A stretch of 64,000 bases of DNA from Pelagimonas phthalicica (GCF_004364805.1 NZ_SOAP01000002.1:1364001-1428000); one strand, 5' to 3'; shown: positions 43,174 to 52,953, numbered from the stretch's first letter. A program made the numbers and translations. Notes: a model not told the origin generated them from the sequence alone.

Positions 43174-44441
43174 TCCGCCCCGAGAACCCGGCTGAAACCC
43201 TTGTTTTCTATGCCTTGATCGCCACCTGGCCCTTTTACCTGCTCGGCGCGCTCTACATTGTCGGCCCGGTTCTGGGCTGGACGCTTGGGGGCTTGGCAGT
43301 CCTGTCGCTATACCTCGGGCCCGCCATTCGCGCGGATCTGCGTGCAACGGGGCCGGTCCCCTTCATGGTCTGGGCGTGGATCCTGGGCATGGCGGTGATG
43401 CTGATCGCGCTTTGGGTGGGTCACATGACTTGGGCAATGGGGGTCAAAACGACCATCAAATCCTCGATCGGGTGGGCCAAAGGCTGGGCCTTGATGGCAC
43501 TGTTTCCTTTGGCTGGTGCAGTTTTGCCGGTGCGACGCGCCGTGTTGGTGCGCGCGATGTGCATTGTCGGCGCGGTGACTTTGGCGCTGGCTCCGATCAT
43601 GTTAACCGCGCCATTCATCGGCCTGCCGCAACACATCTTTACCTCGCCGCTCAAGGTGGTTGGCGGGCCGGGGCCGGAATATTTTAGCGTTTTTCTTTAC
43701 ACAATCGACCCGGGATCGGGCGCGCCCAGATGGCAGTTCTTTGCCCCTTGGTCGCCTTTCGCGGCCTTGCTTGGGGTGATCATGGTGCTTTTCGCCCTAG
43801 AAGAGACCGACAAGCGTTGGATGTGGGCCGGGCTGCTGGCCGGGGTGCTGATGATCCTGACTTCGAAATCTCGTATGGGGTTGGTCGGATTGGTGTTTTG
43901 CACCAGCCTGCCTCGACTTGCCCCCTATGTCTTGCGTGGATTTGCCTGGAGCGTTTTGGCCGGGCTCACAACATTGGCCGGACTATTTGCCGGAATGTTG
44001 CAGCAGGTGCTGTTCAACACGATCACAGCCTTTCAAACCGCCCGCGCAGACAGCACGCGGGTGCGCGCCACCTTGCAACGGATCGCATTTGAACGCTGGC
44101 AGCAGGATGCGATCTGGTTTGGGCATGGCCGCGTACAACCGGGGGCCCATCTGGTGGAATACATGCCCATCGGCAGCCATCACACCTGGTACGGGTTGTT
44201 GTTTATCAAGGGTTTGGTCGGGTTCTTTGCCTTTGCCATTCCCTTTGCCCTGCAGTTTCTGACGACATTGATCAGCGCCATAGGCTCTGCGAAAGGCGCG
44301 CTGCCTTTTGGGATCGTTCTGACACTCTTTCTGCTGTCTTTCGGCGAAAACCTGGAAATCCAGACTTATCTGCTTTGGCCCGGCCTGCTGATGTTGGGTC
44401 TGCATTCGCGCGAGACTGCCCAACCTCGTAAAACGATTTAG
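43170..44441 (+). CDS. Polysaccharide polymerase/O-antigen ligase-like membrane protein
   Basis: A 423-residue protein with about 10 to 12 membrane segments and a large periplasmic loop near residue 310-340 (FGHGRVQPGAHLVEYMPIGSHH then TWYGLLFIKGLVGFFAF), the pattern of Wzy polymerases and WaaL ligases. With Wzz, OPX and Wzx genes present, a Wzy polymerase role is preferred. Start ATG overlaps the Wzz-like stop (ATGA). Confidence 0.82.
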   Translation: MIRPENPAETLVFYALIATWPFYLLGALYIVGPVLGWTLGGLAVLSLYLGPAIRADLRATGPVPFMVWAWILGMAVMLIALWVGHMTWAMGVKTTIKSSIGWAKGWALMALFPLAGAVLPVRRAVLVRAMCIVGAVTLALAPIMLTAPFIGLPQHIFTSPLKVVGGPGPEYFSVFLYTIDPGSGAPRWQFFAPWSPFAALLGVIMVLFALEETDKRWMWAGLLAGVLMILTSKSRMGLVGLVFCTSLPRLAPYVLRGFAWSVLAGLTTLAGLFAGMLQQVLFNTITAFQTARADSTRVRATLQRIAFERWQQDAIWFGHGRVQPGAHLVEYMPIGSHHTWYGLLFIKGLVGFFAFAIPFALQFLTTLISAIGSAKGALPFGIVLTLFLLSFGENLEIQTYLLWPGLLMLGLHSRETAQPRKTI

Positions 44442-44502
44442 AGGCCGTAAGTTGCAAGAGCCCGTCCAAAATCGCCTCTCAAAAGGAGATTGCCTAAGAA
44501 AA

Positions 44503-46794
44503 ATGACCGCGTTAGCGTGGCTTAGGGGGTGTGGACAGGTGCAGCCGGACGACCAAGCACTCAGAACTTTTTCAAAACTAGGGCTACGATTGTTCTGGTT
44601 GCGCCAGATTATGTTCATTGGTGCCACGGTTATTTCCTCGCTCTACCTGGCCAGCTATATCCCGATTTTCTGCTACCTCTTTTGCTTGGCCTCCGAACTG
44701 TCCGAAGCCGCCATGTCGCGGCGCACCTTATCCTTCAAAACGCTCAGTCATGACCAAATCACACGGATTACCCGCATGCAGGCGGCCATCGGCGTCTGGA
44801 GCGCCTTTGCCGTCAGTTGTTACGCACTTCTGGTCGCCTGGCTCAGCACGCCCGAATTTCTGTTTGTCCCGCTGACCTACCTGATTTCTGCCGCCCTATA
44901 CGCGTCGATGTTCAACCACCAGGTCAAACCAGTGCTGACCGCCCGCCTTGTGGTCTATACGCTGGGCTTCGTGATCATGGCCAGCATGGGCCTGTTCATG
45001 AACAAGACTGACACCGAGTTTTTGGCTCTGGCACAACTCGTGACCATCTTGTCAGCCGCACTTTTCATCGTGATCAACGCCGTGGTCACCCGCGAAAACT
45101 ACGAGGCGCGCAGAAGCCGAGAACGCGATGTCATCGTCCGCGAGGCGCTGTTGCGTGAAGAGGTCGAAACGCGCAAAAGCGCCGAAACGGCCAGGCAAAG
45201 CAGCGAGCAGCGTTTCCACAGCCTGTTCGAATATGCCCCGATCCCCATTCGCGAAGAAGACCTGTCAGGCATGAAACGCCTGATTGACGCGCTGGACATT
45301 CAGGACACGGCAGAGCTTGAGGCCTACCTCGATGCCCATCCGGAATTCTTGCAAGCCTGCGCCAAAGAGATTGCCGTGGTGGATGCCAACCGCGCATCGC
45401 TGGCCGAACATGGCTATCGCGACAAATCGGAATTGCTGGCCCGTGTCGTCACCGAACTGACCCCCGCCGCCTATAAGATTGTGCGCATGACAATTCTGGC
45501 CCTACATGCGGGGGACGAAGGGCGCAGTTATGAGACGCGGATCACCCGCGCCGATGGAACAATACGCACCGTCGCCGCCACTTGGCGCGTCTTACCGGGG
45601 CATGAGGACACCTATCGGCGTATCCTTTTATGTTCTGTCGATCTTTCTGATCGGCTGGCTGCCGAAGATGCCCTGCGTCAAGCGCAAAAGATGGAGGCGG
45701 TTGGGCAGCTCACCGGAGGTGTTGCCCATGATTTCAACAACTTGCTGACAGTGATCCGCGGCAATGTGGAATTGCTGGAGCTTATGGTTGATGTCGATCC
45801 TGAATTCTCAACCCCGATAATCAACGCGGTTGATCGCGGCGCGGAATTAACCCAACGCCTGCTGGCATTTTCGCGCAAACAACCCTTGGCCGTGCGTACC
45901 TTCGACCTGGGGGATATGGTTCTTGGGATGGGCAATATGTTGCGCCGCACCCTTGGGATGAAAAACACCATCGAAATCGACGTGCCCGATGATCTCTGGC
46001 CGGTCATGGCTGATCCCGCCCAGGTCGAGGCCGCGCTTTTGAACTTTGCGCTGAATTCCCGCGATGCCATGCCGGGCGGAGGCGTTCTGAACGTGTCCTG
46101 TCGTAATGCGCCGATCAGCGCCGAAAACGATCTGGATCTTGGCGCAGGTGATTATGTCGCTCTTAGGGTCGAAGACACTGGAACCGGGATGGACCCCGAC
46201 ACCCTATCCCGCGTTTATGAACCGTTTTTCACCACCAAGGAGGTTGGCAAGGGCAGCGGGTTGGGCCTGTCCATGGCCTATGGCTTTGCAAAACAATCCG
46301 GCGGGGCGGTGGATATCCAAAGCACACTGGGGCACGGCACGCAAATTGCGCTTTACCTGCCAAGATCCGATCATTCCCCCGAAAACCAGGCAAGCGCACC
46401 GGTGGTCGATCCAAAGGTCAAAGCGCAGGGGGAAACCATTCTCGTCCTCGAAGACAATGAGGGCATCCGCAGCTATGTCACGCAATTGCTGCGAAAATAC
46501 GGCTATTCGGTGCTAGAGGCCAGCACCGTGGAATCCGCCCGGACGTTCCTGCCGCGAGCCTCCGAAATTGATTTGCTGGTCTCGGACATCCTGTTGCCCG
46601 GCGGCTTGATTGGCCCGGATTTCGCCGTGGAATTGCGCCGTGAAAACCCGGATGTCCCAGTGATTTTCATGTCCGGCCAGCCGTCCGAGATTGAAACGGC
46701 CGCATCCGGGGCCTTTCATGATGCCCCGGTTTTGTCCAAACCCTTTGCCAAAACCACTTTGCTTGATCGTGTGTCGAAGGCGTTGGAAAACTGA
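44503..46794 (+). CDS. Membrane sensor histidine kinase with PAS and C-terminal receiver
   Basis: A 763-residue kinase. Residues about 25-200 hold five or six membrane segments (IMFIGATVISSLYLASYIPIF and on); a coiled linker (REALLREEVETRKSAETARQ) leads to a PAS region (about 235-390); HisKA is of the HDFNN type (GGVAHDFNNLLTVIRGNVELL); HATPase has FALNSRDAMPGGG, EDTGTGMDPDTLSRVYEPFF and GKGSGLGLSMAYGFAKQSGG; the end is a receiver (ILVLEDNEGIRSYVTQLL, DLLVSDILLPGGLIG) with lysine in LSKPFAKTTL. The ATG at 44503 is used; AGGAG is 12-16 bases upstream, somewhat far, and the frame remains open to a TTG at 44452. It follows the EPS polymerase by 61 bp and may be in the same transcript. Confidence 0.9.
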   Translation: MTALAWLRGCGQVQPDDQALRTFSKLGLRLFWLRQIMFIGATVISSLYLASYIPIFCYLFCLASELSEAAMSRRTLSFKTLSHDQITRITRMQAAIGVWSAFAVSCYALLVAWLSTPEFLFVPLTYLISAALYASMFNHQVKPVLTARLVVYTLGFVIMASMGLFMNKTDTEFLALAQLVTILSAALFIVINAVVTRENYEARRSRERDVIVREALLREEVETRKSAETARQSSEQRFHSLFEYAPIPIREEDLSGMKRLIDALDIQDTAELEAYLDAHPEFLQACAKEIAVVDANRASLAEHGYRDKSELLARVVTELTPAAYKIVRMTILALHAGDEGRSYETRITRADGTIRTVAATWRVLPGHEDTYRRILLCSVDLSDRLAAEDALRQAQKMEAVGQLTGGVAHDFNNLLTVIRGNVELLELMVDVDPEFSTPIINAVDRGAELTQRLLAFSRKQPLAVRTFDLGDMVLGMGNMLRRTLGMKNTIEIDVPDDLWPVMADPAQVEAALLNFALNSRDAMPGGGVLNVSCRNAPISAENDLDLGAGDYVALRVEDTGTGMDPDTLSRVYEPFFTTKEVGKGSGLGLSMAYGFAKQSGGAVDIQSTLGHGTQIALYLPRSDHSPENQASAPVVDPKVKAQGETILVLEDNEGIRSYVTQLLRKYGYSVLEASTVESARTFLPRASEIDLLVSDILLPGGLIGPDFAVELRRENPDVPVIFMSGQPSEIETAASGAFHDAPVLSKPFAKTTLLDRVSKALEN

Positions 46795-46832
46795 GCGCTC
46801 TTGACTTGGCCTAGGGTCGGAAATGACCGGTC

Positions 46833-46846
46833 TTGACACAAGTCAA
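46833..46846. promoter_or_regulatory. FNR/FixK-type box upstream of the di-haem peroxidase
   Basis: TTGACACAAGTCAA is a perfect palindrome of the TTGA-N6-TCAA type bound by FNR/FixK-class regulators, extended by C and G to CTTGAC-N4-GTCAAG. It ends 46 bp before the peroxidase ATG. Bacterial cytochrome c peroxidases are commonly under FNR control, which supports the assignment. Confidence 0.72.
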
Positions 46847-46892
46847 GGCACCGCCTCTTGATTTCTTATTAAAAAACTCGGAAAAGCCAGTC

Positions 46893-48035
46893 ATGACATG
46901 TGTTCCGATGAAAACCACCCTCTGCACCGCCCTATTCGCCCTTGCCTCAACCGTCGCCTTGGCCGCTGAGACCAGCCTGACTATTGAGAGCTTGGGAGAG
47001 GCATTGTTTTCCGATGAAAACCTGTCATTGAACCGTACTCAATCCTGCGCGACCTGCCATGATCCCGACCATGCCTTTGCCGATCCGCGGGGCATGGCCT
47101 CTTTGGGTGATGATGGGGTTTCCATCGGGGATCGCAACGCGCCCACGGCCATGTATGCCGCGCATATTCCTGAATTTCATCAAGCCGATAGCGGCGATTG
47201 GGTGGGCGGTCAGTTTCATGATGGCCGCGCAATGACGCTTGAGGATCAGGCGGGTGGCCCGCCGTTGAACCCGGTCGAAATGGGGATGGCGGACAAGGCT
47301 GCCGTTGTCGCGCGACTGCGGGAAAACCAGGATTATGTCACCGGGTTTGATCTGCTCTTTGGCGCAGGCACGCTTGAGAATGACGAGGCCGGGTATCGGG
47401 CGATGACCCAGGCCATTGCCGCTTATGAACGCACAGAGCAGTTCAGCCCGTTTGATTCAAAATATGACCGCTATCTGCGCGGAGAGGTCGCCCTGTCCGA
47501 TCAGGAAGAGCTGGGGCGGGTGCTGTTCTTTTCCAAGCAGTTCACCAATTGCAACCTGTGTCATCAGGTCAATGGCAGCCCGATGAACCCGCGCGAAGTG
47601 TTCACCGATTTCAGCTATCACAATATCGGCGTGCCCGAGAACAAAGCGCTGCGCCAGCAGAACGGCGTCGCCCTTGGCACTCTGGACCATGGGCTGGCGG
47701 CCAACCCTCAGATGGACGGCGACCCCAATCAGCGTGGCAAATTCCGCACCCCAACATTGCGCAATGTCGCCGTGACCGGCCCCTATATGCATAACGGTAT
47801 CTTTGCGGATCTGCGCACCGTTATCCTGTTCTACAATCAGTACAACACCAAGAACCCGGCACGCCGCGTGAACCCTGAAACCGGCGCGCCCTTCCCCATG
47901 CCGCAAATCCCCGGCACCCTGGCCGTGCAAGAATTGACCCACGGGCCAGCACTGGATGACACCCGTGTGGATGCCCTAGTCGCCTTTCTCAAGACGCTCA
48001 CGGATCAGCGCTACGAACATCTGCTGGAAGACTAG
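46893..48035 (+). CDS. Di-haem cytochrome c peroxidase (CcpA/MauG family)
   Basis: A 380-residue periplasmic protein: signal peptide (LCTALFALASTVALAAETS), first haem site CATCHDPDHAF (about residue 52) and second CNLCHQVNG (about 230), with FRTPTLRNVAVTGPYMHNG and the C-terminal ALVAFLKTL, all typical of bacterial di-haem peroxidases, which reduce H2O2 with electrons from cytochrome c. The start could be 46893 or the ATG at 46908; signal peptide is kept in both. An FNR-type box lies upstream. It converges with the imelysin operon by 26 bp. Confidence 0.9.
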   Translation: MTCVPMKTTLCTALFALASTVALAAETSLTIESLGEALFSDENLSLNRTQSCATCHDPDHAFADPRGMASLGDDGVSIGDRNAPTAMYAAHIPEFHQADSGDWVGGQFHDGRAMTLEDQAGGPPLNPVEMGMADKAAVVARLRENQDYVTGFDLLFGAGTLENDEAGYRAMTQAIAAYERTEQFSPFDSKYDRYLRGEVALSDQEELGRVLFFSKQFTNCNLCHQVNGSPMNPREVFTDFSYHNIGVPENKALRQQNGVALGTLDHGLAANPQMDGDPNQRGKFRTPTLRNVAVTGPYMHNGIFADLRTVILFYNQYNTKNPARRVNPETGAPFPMPQIPGTLAVQELTHGPALDDTRVDALVAFLKTLTDQRYEHLLED

Positions 48036-48060
48036 CAACTGGATTTCTGGGCAGGTCCAA

Positions 48061-49122
48061 TCAGACACGCACCAGATGGTTGTCCCAGCTCCATCCGCCG
48101 GAAACTGGAATGACCTCGGTGTCTCCCCCCTCGCGTCGCGCCAGCCCTCGGGCGCAGGTGATCAGCAATCCGGCATCGGTCTTGGCCACACCACTGGCCA
48201 GGGGCAAGGCCATGTCGGTGATCGGCTGACCCGCCTTGTCAAAAATCAGCATATGCCCGCCCTTTGGCCCGGTGACCGCGATCTCGCTGCCATCGCCGGA
48301 CACGGCAACCGACCCGGCATAGGCCTTGAGCCGCGCTGTGGCCTTGTGATCCAAGAACCGGGTCCGACCGGTGTGAAATTCGGCAACCAGAGGAACGCGT
48401 TTTGTGGGCATGCCCTGCCATTGCAGGGCGGCGAAAACCTGGCCATCAGGGCCAATATCCAAATGCCGGATCGAATTTTGGTGAAACGCCTCGGGAAAAT
48501 CATAGCTGGCGGTGACTGTGCCCTCTGGGCTGAGCACCGTCAGATTGGTGCGCATGGTTGGGATGTTCAGCTTTTTGCGCCCAAAATCGGGATGGGTTTG
48601 AATACCGCCATTGGCAACGGCCAGATGGCCATTCTCCAGCCTGACAATCTCATGCGGCCCAATCCCGCCCGAGGCAAATTCGCCCAAACGGCGATAGCCA
48701 TTGGCCGCATCCCAGACACCAATCCGGCCATCAGGCCCGTCAAAATCGTTTTCCGTGGTGAACAAAACCTGCCCATCCGCTGAAAACACCCCATGCCCGT
48801 AGAAATGCCGCCCCTCTGGCGCGTGCAATTCGGACAAAATCTGACCCGACGCGCAATCCAAGACCATCGCAAAACGGCCCGGACGTCGGGCGAACACAAT
48901 CGCTTCGGCCCGTTCGGGATGGGCTGCGGCGGCATGGCCACGCCCCGGCAATGGCAAAGAGAAACGCACATGCCCCGTCGCCTCAACGCCCACCAACCAA
49001 GTCGAGCGATCGCCCTTGCTGGCCGCGCTTAAATACAGCTGGTGACCAATATCCGCCCAAAGCGGCGAGATTGCCGCGCCCAGGGCGGCCCCGCTGGCCA
49101 GCAGAAAACGGCGGCGCTGCAT
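48061..49122 (-). CDS. DUF1513 secreted beta-propeller-like protein, imelysin-operon member
   Basis: A 353-residue protein with a Tat-type N-terminus (MQRRRFLLASGAALGAAISP). The body has repeating short strands with GHVRFSLPLPGRGHAAAAHP, GRFAMVLDCASGQIL and YGHGVFSADGQVLFTTENDFDGPDGRIGVWD, giving a propeller-like impression. This is the DUF1513 family, found as the last gene beside imelysins and DUF1111 proteins in iron-linked operons. Role unknown. The start follows the upstream imelysin stop by 3 bp. Confidence 0.8.
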   Translation of the reverse strand: MQRRRFLLASGAALGAAISPLWADIGHQLYLSAASKGDRSTWLVGVEATGHVRFSLPLPGRGHAAAAHPERAEAIVFARRPGRFAMVLDCASGQILSELHAPEGRHFYGHGVFSADGQVLFTTENDFDGPDGRIGVWDAANGYRRLGEFASGGIGPHEIVRLENGHLAVANGGIQTHPDFGRKKLNIPTMRTNLTVLSPEGTVTASYDFPEAFHQNSIRHLDIGPDGQVFAALQWQGMPTKRVPLVAEFHTGRTRFLDHKATARLKAYAGSVAVSGDGSEIAVTGPKGGHMLIFDKAGQPITDMALPLASGVAKTDAGLLITCARGLARREGGDTEVIPVSGGWSWDNHLVRV

Positions 49123-49125
49123 GGC

Positions 49126-50148
49126 TCAATCCCCGTCCGCTGCGGAAAAGCCAAGCTTGAGCCCCATGCCCCCACCCAAGGTTTCCGTCAGAGCCAGTTG
49201 AAAGAGCCGGGTTTCGGTCTGCACGGCCTCGACCCGAAACCGGGTGATCGGGTCGGTCACCACCACATCCAAGGGCGCGTCAAAAGCCTCAATCCGGCTT
49301 TGGATCTCGGCCAGCTTGTGCAACAGCGTCTCAATGTCATCTTTGTTGTCTTCGGTTTTGAAACCGGCCTCCAACAGCGCGCCAATGCCCGACAATTGCG
49401 CCTGTATCAGATCAAAGCTCAGCCCGGATCGCCAGGCTTCGGCCCGGCGCGGCATGGGCTTGTCAAACCTGCCCATCGGACGGCCTAGGCGCATATCGGC
49501 AATGCGGGTCAGTCCAAAATCCATGGCTGTGAACAGCTCTTTGGACACCTCGGCATCGGAGAGGTACACCGGATTGTCCGGCCCTGCTTGCCGGGTCAAT
49601 TCGGACCAGCCGTCGGCTGCGAACCAATCGGCATAGAGCGCCTCAGCCACGCGCGAAACCTGCGCCGAAATGCCGATAACGGCGGGGCATTGCTGAAGAT
49701 CGGAGCCCATCAGATACTCGATCGCTGGCAGGCCCTGCGCCGCAGCCGAGGCCCCGGCAATCGTGTCAGGATCTGACAAAGCCGCCTCTGGCAAAGCAAG
49801 CAGATTGCGCAAGCCGCGACCAACAAACCCCTTTTTATCCGGCCAGAACCCGATCCGCAGCACCGCGCCGCGCTGCTCAATCGGGCCAAACTGATAGGAA
49901 TCCAGCGGGGCCCAGGCCAACCAGGCGTTGTGATAGGCCTGCGTGAAAGCCTCGGCTCTGCTCTCTCCGGCGCAGTATCCAACCGCCTGCTCCGACAGCT
50001 CTGACGCGGCCTTGGCGAATTCGCCAAACTGCGCCTCAAGCGTGCTCAGCGCACGTTCGCGGATCGCTGCGTGATCCACGACCTGCGCCCAGGATGGAAG
50101 GGCCAGCGTCGACAGTGCCAAGGCGGCCAGGAGAGTGCGATTGATCAT
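49126..50148 (-). CDS. Imelysin-family periplasmic protein (second copy)
   Basis: A 340-residue exported protein (signal MINRTLLAALALSTLALPSWAQ). The imelysin fold is seen in YHNAWLAWAPLDSYQFGPIEQRG and the family motif region GLPAIEYLMGSDL, where other members have GxHxxE; here the His is Pro-Ala-Ile-Glu context, so the metal-site His seems absent. Imelysins are implicated in iron or haem uptake. ATG 50148 overlaps the DUF1111 stop (ATGA). Confidence 0.85.
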   Translation of the reverse strand: MINRTLLAALALSTLALPSWAQVVDHAAIRERALSTLEAQFGEFAKAASELSEQAVGYCAGESRAEAFTQAYHNAWLAWAPLDSYQFGPIEQRGAVLRIGFWPDKKGFVGRGLRNLLALPEAALSDPDTIAGASAAAQGLPAIEYLMGSDLQQCPAVIGISAQVSRVAEALYADWFAADGWSELTRQAGPDNPVYLSDAEVSKELFTAMDFGLTRIADMRLGRPMGRFDKPMPRRAEAWRSGLSFDLIQAQLSGIGALLEAGFKTEDNKDDIETLLHKLAEIQSRIEAFDAPLDVVVTDPITRFRVEAVQTETRLFQLALTETLGGGMGLKLGFSAADGD

Positions 50149-51692
50149 AGGGACTCCAAAAATGCGATCAGGGCGTCGCGCTGGGATTTGGGCATGGCGA
50201 TAACGGCTTGCTGTGCTGCTGTGGCCTCGCCTCCATGCCACAAAATGGCCTCTAGCAGGGTGCGGGCGCGGCCATCATGCAGGAACCGGCTATGCCCCGA
50301 CACGGTCTGTGTCAATCCAATCCCCCACAAAGGCGGGGTGCGCCATTCGCGGCCATTTGCCCGCCATTCCGGGCGGTTATCGGCCAGCCCCTCGCCCATG
50401 TCATGCAAAAGCATATCGGTATAGGGCCAGATCAGTTGAAAACTGTGCTCAGCGCGATCTGCCAGGCGATGCGTGACAAATTTCGGCACGTGGCAGGCGG
50501 GACAGCCGGCCTGATAAAACGCCGATTTGCCCTTCAGAACCTCAGGATCATCCACGTCGCGCCGCGCTGGCACGGCAAGGGTTTGGCTGTAAAAGGTCAT
50601 CAGATCCATCACCGGATCCGAGGCCTCAACCCCACCCTGCGCGGCGGTATTACCATCCGGTGCGTTTAGACAGGCGGTTTGCTGCGCGGTGCAATCGCCA
50701 GAGGCGGCGGGGAACAGGCTGTTGGACAGGCCAATATCGCCATTGGCCGCGGCCATGGATTGCGCCCGCACCGTGGACGCGCCAGCCTTGAGCCCAAAGC
50801 GGCCCAGCATCCATTGATCATATTCTTTGGACCAGACCAGATTTGCGCGGCCCGAAATACCGTCCCCGTCCTGATCATCCGGGTCGGCATGGGCCAGAAT
50901 ATCAGCCTCGGGAATGGCCTCGAGCAGGCCCAGGCCGATCATCTGAGGCGCAATTCGGGGCGAAAACTGCGCCTGAGGATGCAGATCGCCATAGCCCGGA
51001 TTTTGCAGCGCGTATTCCGGATTTTGCAGCTCGACAATTGTGCCATCTGCCAGCGTCACCGCAACAGGGCTGTAACGGACAGCCAACCGCCCTTCGGCGG
51101 GCAGGCCTGCGACGGATTTGTCCTGCAGCTGCAACCCGTAGGTCGGCTCTGGCGCGTTTGACATCTTATCCAAAAGGTCGGGCGCGAGGGATGAGGCCTC
51201 ATCCGGGACCGAAACGCGCAAAAACAGCGCCCCCAACCGATCCGTGTCATCCAGTGGCGGGCGACCCCGGCCATTGCCGATATGGCAGATCGAACAGGCC
51301 CGCGCATTGTAAAGCGGCCCCAAACCATCGCTGGACACGGTCGCAGAGGGCGGCGTCACCCAAAGCTTTTCAAACAGGCTCTGCCCCAACACAAAATCCA
51401 ATCCCTGATCCTCGTTCAGGTTAGGCTGTGGCATGGAAAAGGATTTGCGCGACGGCGCATCCATCAAAGTAGCGAGGCCAGCCGGGCGGTGTTCGAACCG
51501 TTCGGGCTGCGAGAAATCCGTGCTGATCGCCACCACAGCAGCCACTTTCGCTGCCTCAGACGCATCCCTCGGCACAATCTGCAAATGGGGTTCGCCCATA
51601 GGCTCGGAACGCGAAGTGCCGGCGCAAAGCGCCAGCACCAAAGCCATGCCTGCGATATCGCGTAGGTAGGCCGTTTTATAATTTGGTTTCAT
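50145..51692 (-). CDS. DUF1111 di-haem thiol-oxidoreductase-like c-type cytochrome
   Basis: A 515-residue secreted protein: signal-like N-terminus (IAGMALVLALCAGTSRSEP), haem site CSICHIGNGRGRPP (about residue 135) and a second CPACHVPKFVTH (about 425), with FGLKAGASTVRAQSMAAANGD between, as in DUF1111 (COG3488) proteins that neighbour imelysins. Resembles MauG-type enzymes in layout. The start ATG 51692 is 4 bp after the upstream imelysin stop. Possible role: redox processing of iron (inference). Confidence 0.87.
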   Translation of the reverse strand: MKPNYKTAYLRDIAGMALVLALCAGTSRSEPMGEPHLQIVPRDASEAAKVAAVVAISTDFSQPERFEHRPAGLATLMDAPSRKSFSMPQPNLNEDQGLDFVLGQSLFEKLWVTPPSATVSSDGLGPLYNARACSICHIGNGRGRPPLDDTDRLGALFLRVSVPDEASSLAPDLLDKMSNAPEPTYGLQLQDKSVAGLPAEGRLAVRYSPVAVTLADGTIVELQNPEYALQNPGYGDLHPQAQFSPRIAPQMIGLGLLEAIPEADILAHADPDDQDGDGISGRANLVWSKEYDQWMLGRFGLKAGASTVRAQSMAAANGDIGLSNSLFPAASGDCTAQQTACLNAPDGNTAAQGGVEASDPVMDLMTFYSQTLAVPARRDVDDPEVLKGKSAFYQAGCPACHVPKFVTHRLADRAEHSFQLIWPYTDMLLHDMGEGLADNRPEWRANGREWRTPPLWGIGLTQTVSGHSRFLHDGRARTLLEAILWHGGEATAAQQAVIAMPKSQRDALIAFLESL

Positions 51693-51696
51693 TCGT

Positions 51697-52953
51697 TTAC
51701 TGGAAAACAGCATCCGGGTTGTCGAGACTATCAGACCCTTCGACGCTGACACCGTCAAGCCCGATCAGCTGCACGGCGCGTTCGATATTGCGGGTCTGGC
51801 CCACCAGCTTGTCGATGGCGTTCTGAACCAGTGCCTCGCCCGCCTCATTGCCTGCGGCCAGCATCTGATCATAGGAGGTGCCCGCCTCGGCAGCCGTACG
51901 AATGTCGCCCAGCGCGATCATGGTTGAATTCATGTCGGACATCAGCTGATCCGCCAACACGCTATCTTTGGCCTTGACCACATCATAAAGCGAGGGGCCG
52001 GACACGACCGAGCCATCGATACGCACATAGCGACCGGCATAGACATTGCGCACACCCAGCCCGTCGAAATAATGCGAATTGTGGGTGTTGTCGGAGAAGC
52101 AATCATGCTCTTCCTCAGGGTCCTTCAGCATCAGGCCCAGCTTCATCCGCTCACCCGCCTGCTCGCCATAGCTGAGCGAGCCCATGCCGGTGAAGGCCAT
52201 GACCAGCCCTTGGGTGCCATCCGCGGTGACATCCGCGCGCCCTTGGCCGTCTGCGGACCAGTTGGCAACCGCATCTTCCAGGTCGGAAATCAGCAGATCG
52301 GTCGCGGCGACCAGGTATTGCGCGCGACGCTCACAATTGCCGCCGGTGCAATTGGCGGTGTCAAAATCGCTTGCGGGGCGTGCGCCCGCACCATGTTCGG
52401 TGCCGTTCAGATCCTGCCCCCACAGCAGGAATTCAATGGCGTGATAGCCTGTGGCGACATTGGCCTCGATCCCGTCAAGCTCGTGCAGGCTTTCCAGCAG
52501 ATCAGGGGTGATCGCACTGGCATCAATGGTCTGCCCGGCAACTTCGAGAGAGGCGTTGGCGACGATATTGGCGGTCGCGAAGGGGTTTTCTTCGTTGGTG
52601 CCAAAATCACCGTCAATATAGTCGATCAGACCCTCGTCCAGCGGCCAGGCATTTACCTTGCCTTCCCAGTCGTCAACGGTTGGGTTGCCAAAGCGAAAGG
52701 CTTCGGTCTGCTGATAAGGCACACGCGAGGCCAGCCAGGCTTGCTTGGCATCTTGCAAGGTCGCCTCGGACGGAGAGCTCACCAAGGCATCGACAGCGAC
52801 GCGCAGGGCTTTGGCCGTGGTCAGGCTGTCCTCATACCCGGCCAGAGCAATATCGGCATAGTTTGTCAGAACATCATTTGTGTCAGCGGCATGCGCGGCG
52901 CTGAAAGAGGCCAGAGCGATTGAAGAGGCCAAGGTGGCGGTGCGGAATTTCAC
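51697..52953 (-). CDS. irpA: Imelysin-family iron-regulated protein (IrpA-like)
   Basis: A 418-residue exported protein (MKFRTATLASSIALASFSAAHA). Typical features are WLASRVPYQQTEAFRFGNPTVDDWEGKVNAWPLD, the GxHxxE motif in GYHAIEFLLWGQDLNGTEHG, and ERMKLGLMLKDPEEEHDCFSDNTHNS. IrpA/imelysin proteins are iron-repressed and needed for growth on low iron in cyanobacteria and pseudomonads. It heads the four-gene operon (irpA, DUF1111, imelysin, DUF1513). The 275 bp upstream region is AT-rich at 52996-53060 but no firm Fur, RirA or Irr box can be called. Confidence 0.9.
   Translation of the reverse strand: MKFRTATLASSIALASFSAAHAADTNDVLTNYADIALAGYEDSLTTAKALRVAVDALVSSPSEATLQDAKQAWLASRVPYQQTEAFRFGNPTVDDWEGKVNAWPLDEGLIDYIDGDFGTNEENPFATANIVANASLEVAGQTIDASAITPDLLESLHELDGIEANVATGYHAIEFLLWGQDLNGTEHGAGARPASDFDTANCTGGNCERRAQYLVAATDLLISDLEDAVANWSADGQGRADVTADGTQGLVMAFTGMGSLSYGEQAGERMKLGLMLKDPEEEHDCFSDNTHNSHYFDGLGVRNVYAGRYVRIDGSVVSGPSLYDVVKAKDSVLADQLMSDMNSTMIALGDIRTAAEAGTSYDQMLAAGNEAGEALVQNAIDKLVGQTRNIERAVQLIGLDGVSVEGSDSLDNPDAVFQ

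Noticed and set aside
49126-50148. Functional metal-binding imelysin identical in role to the first copy
   Set aside because: The GxHxxE motif is not conserved (PAIEYL context), so only family membership is claimed.
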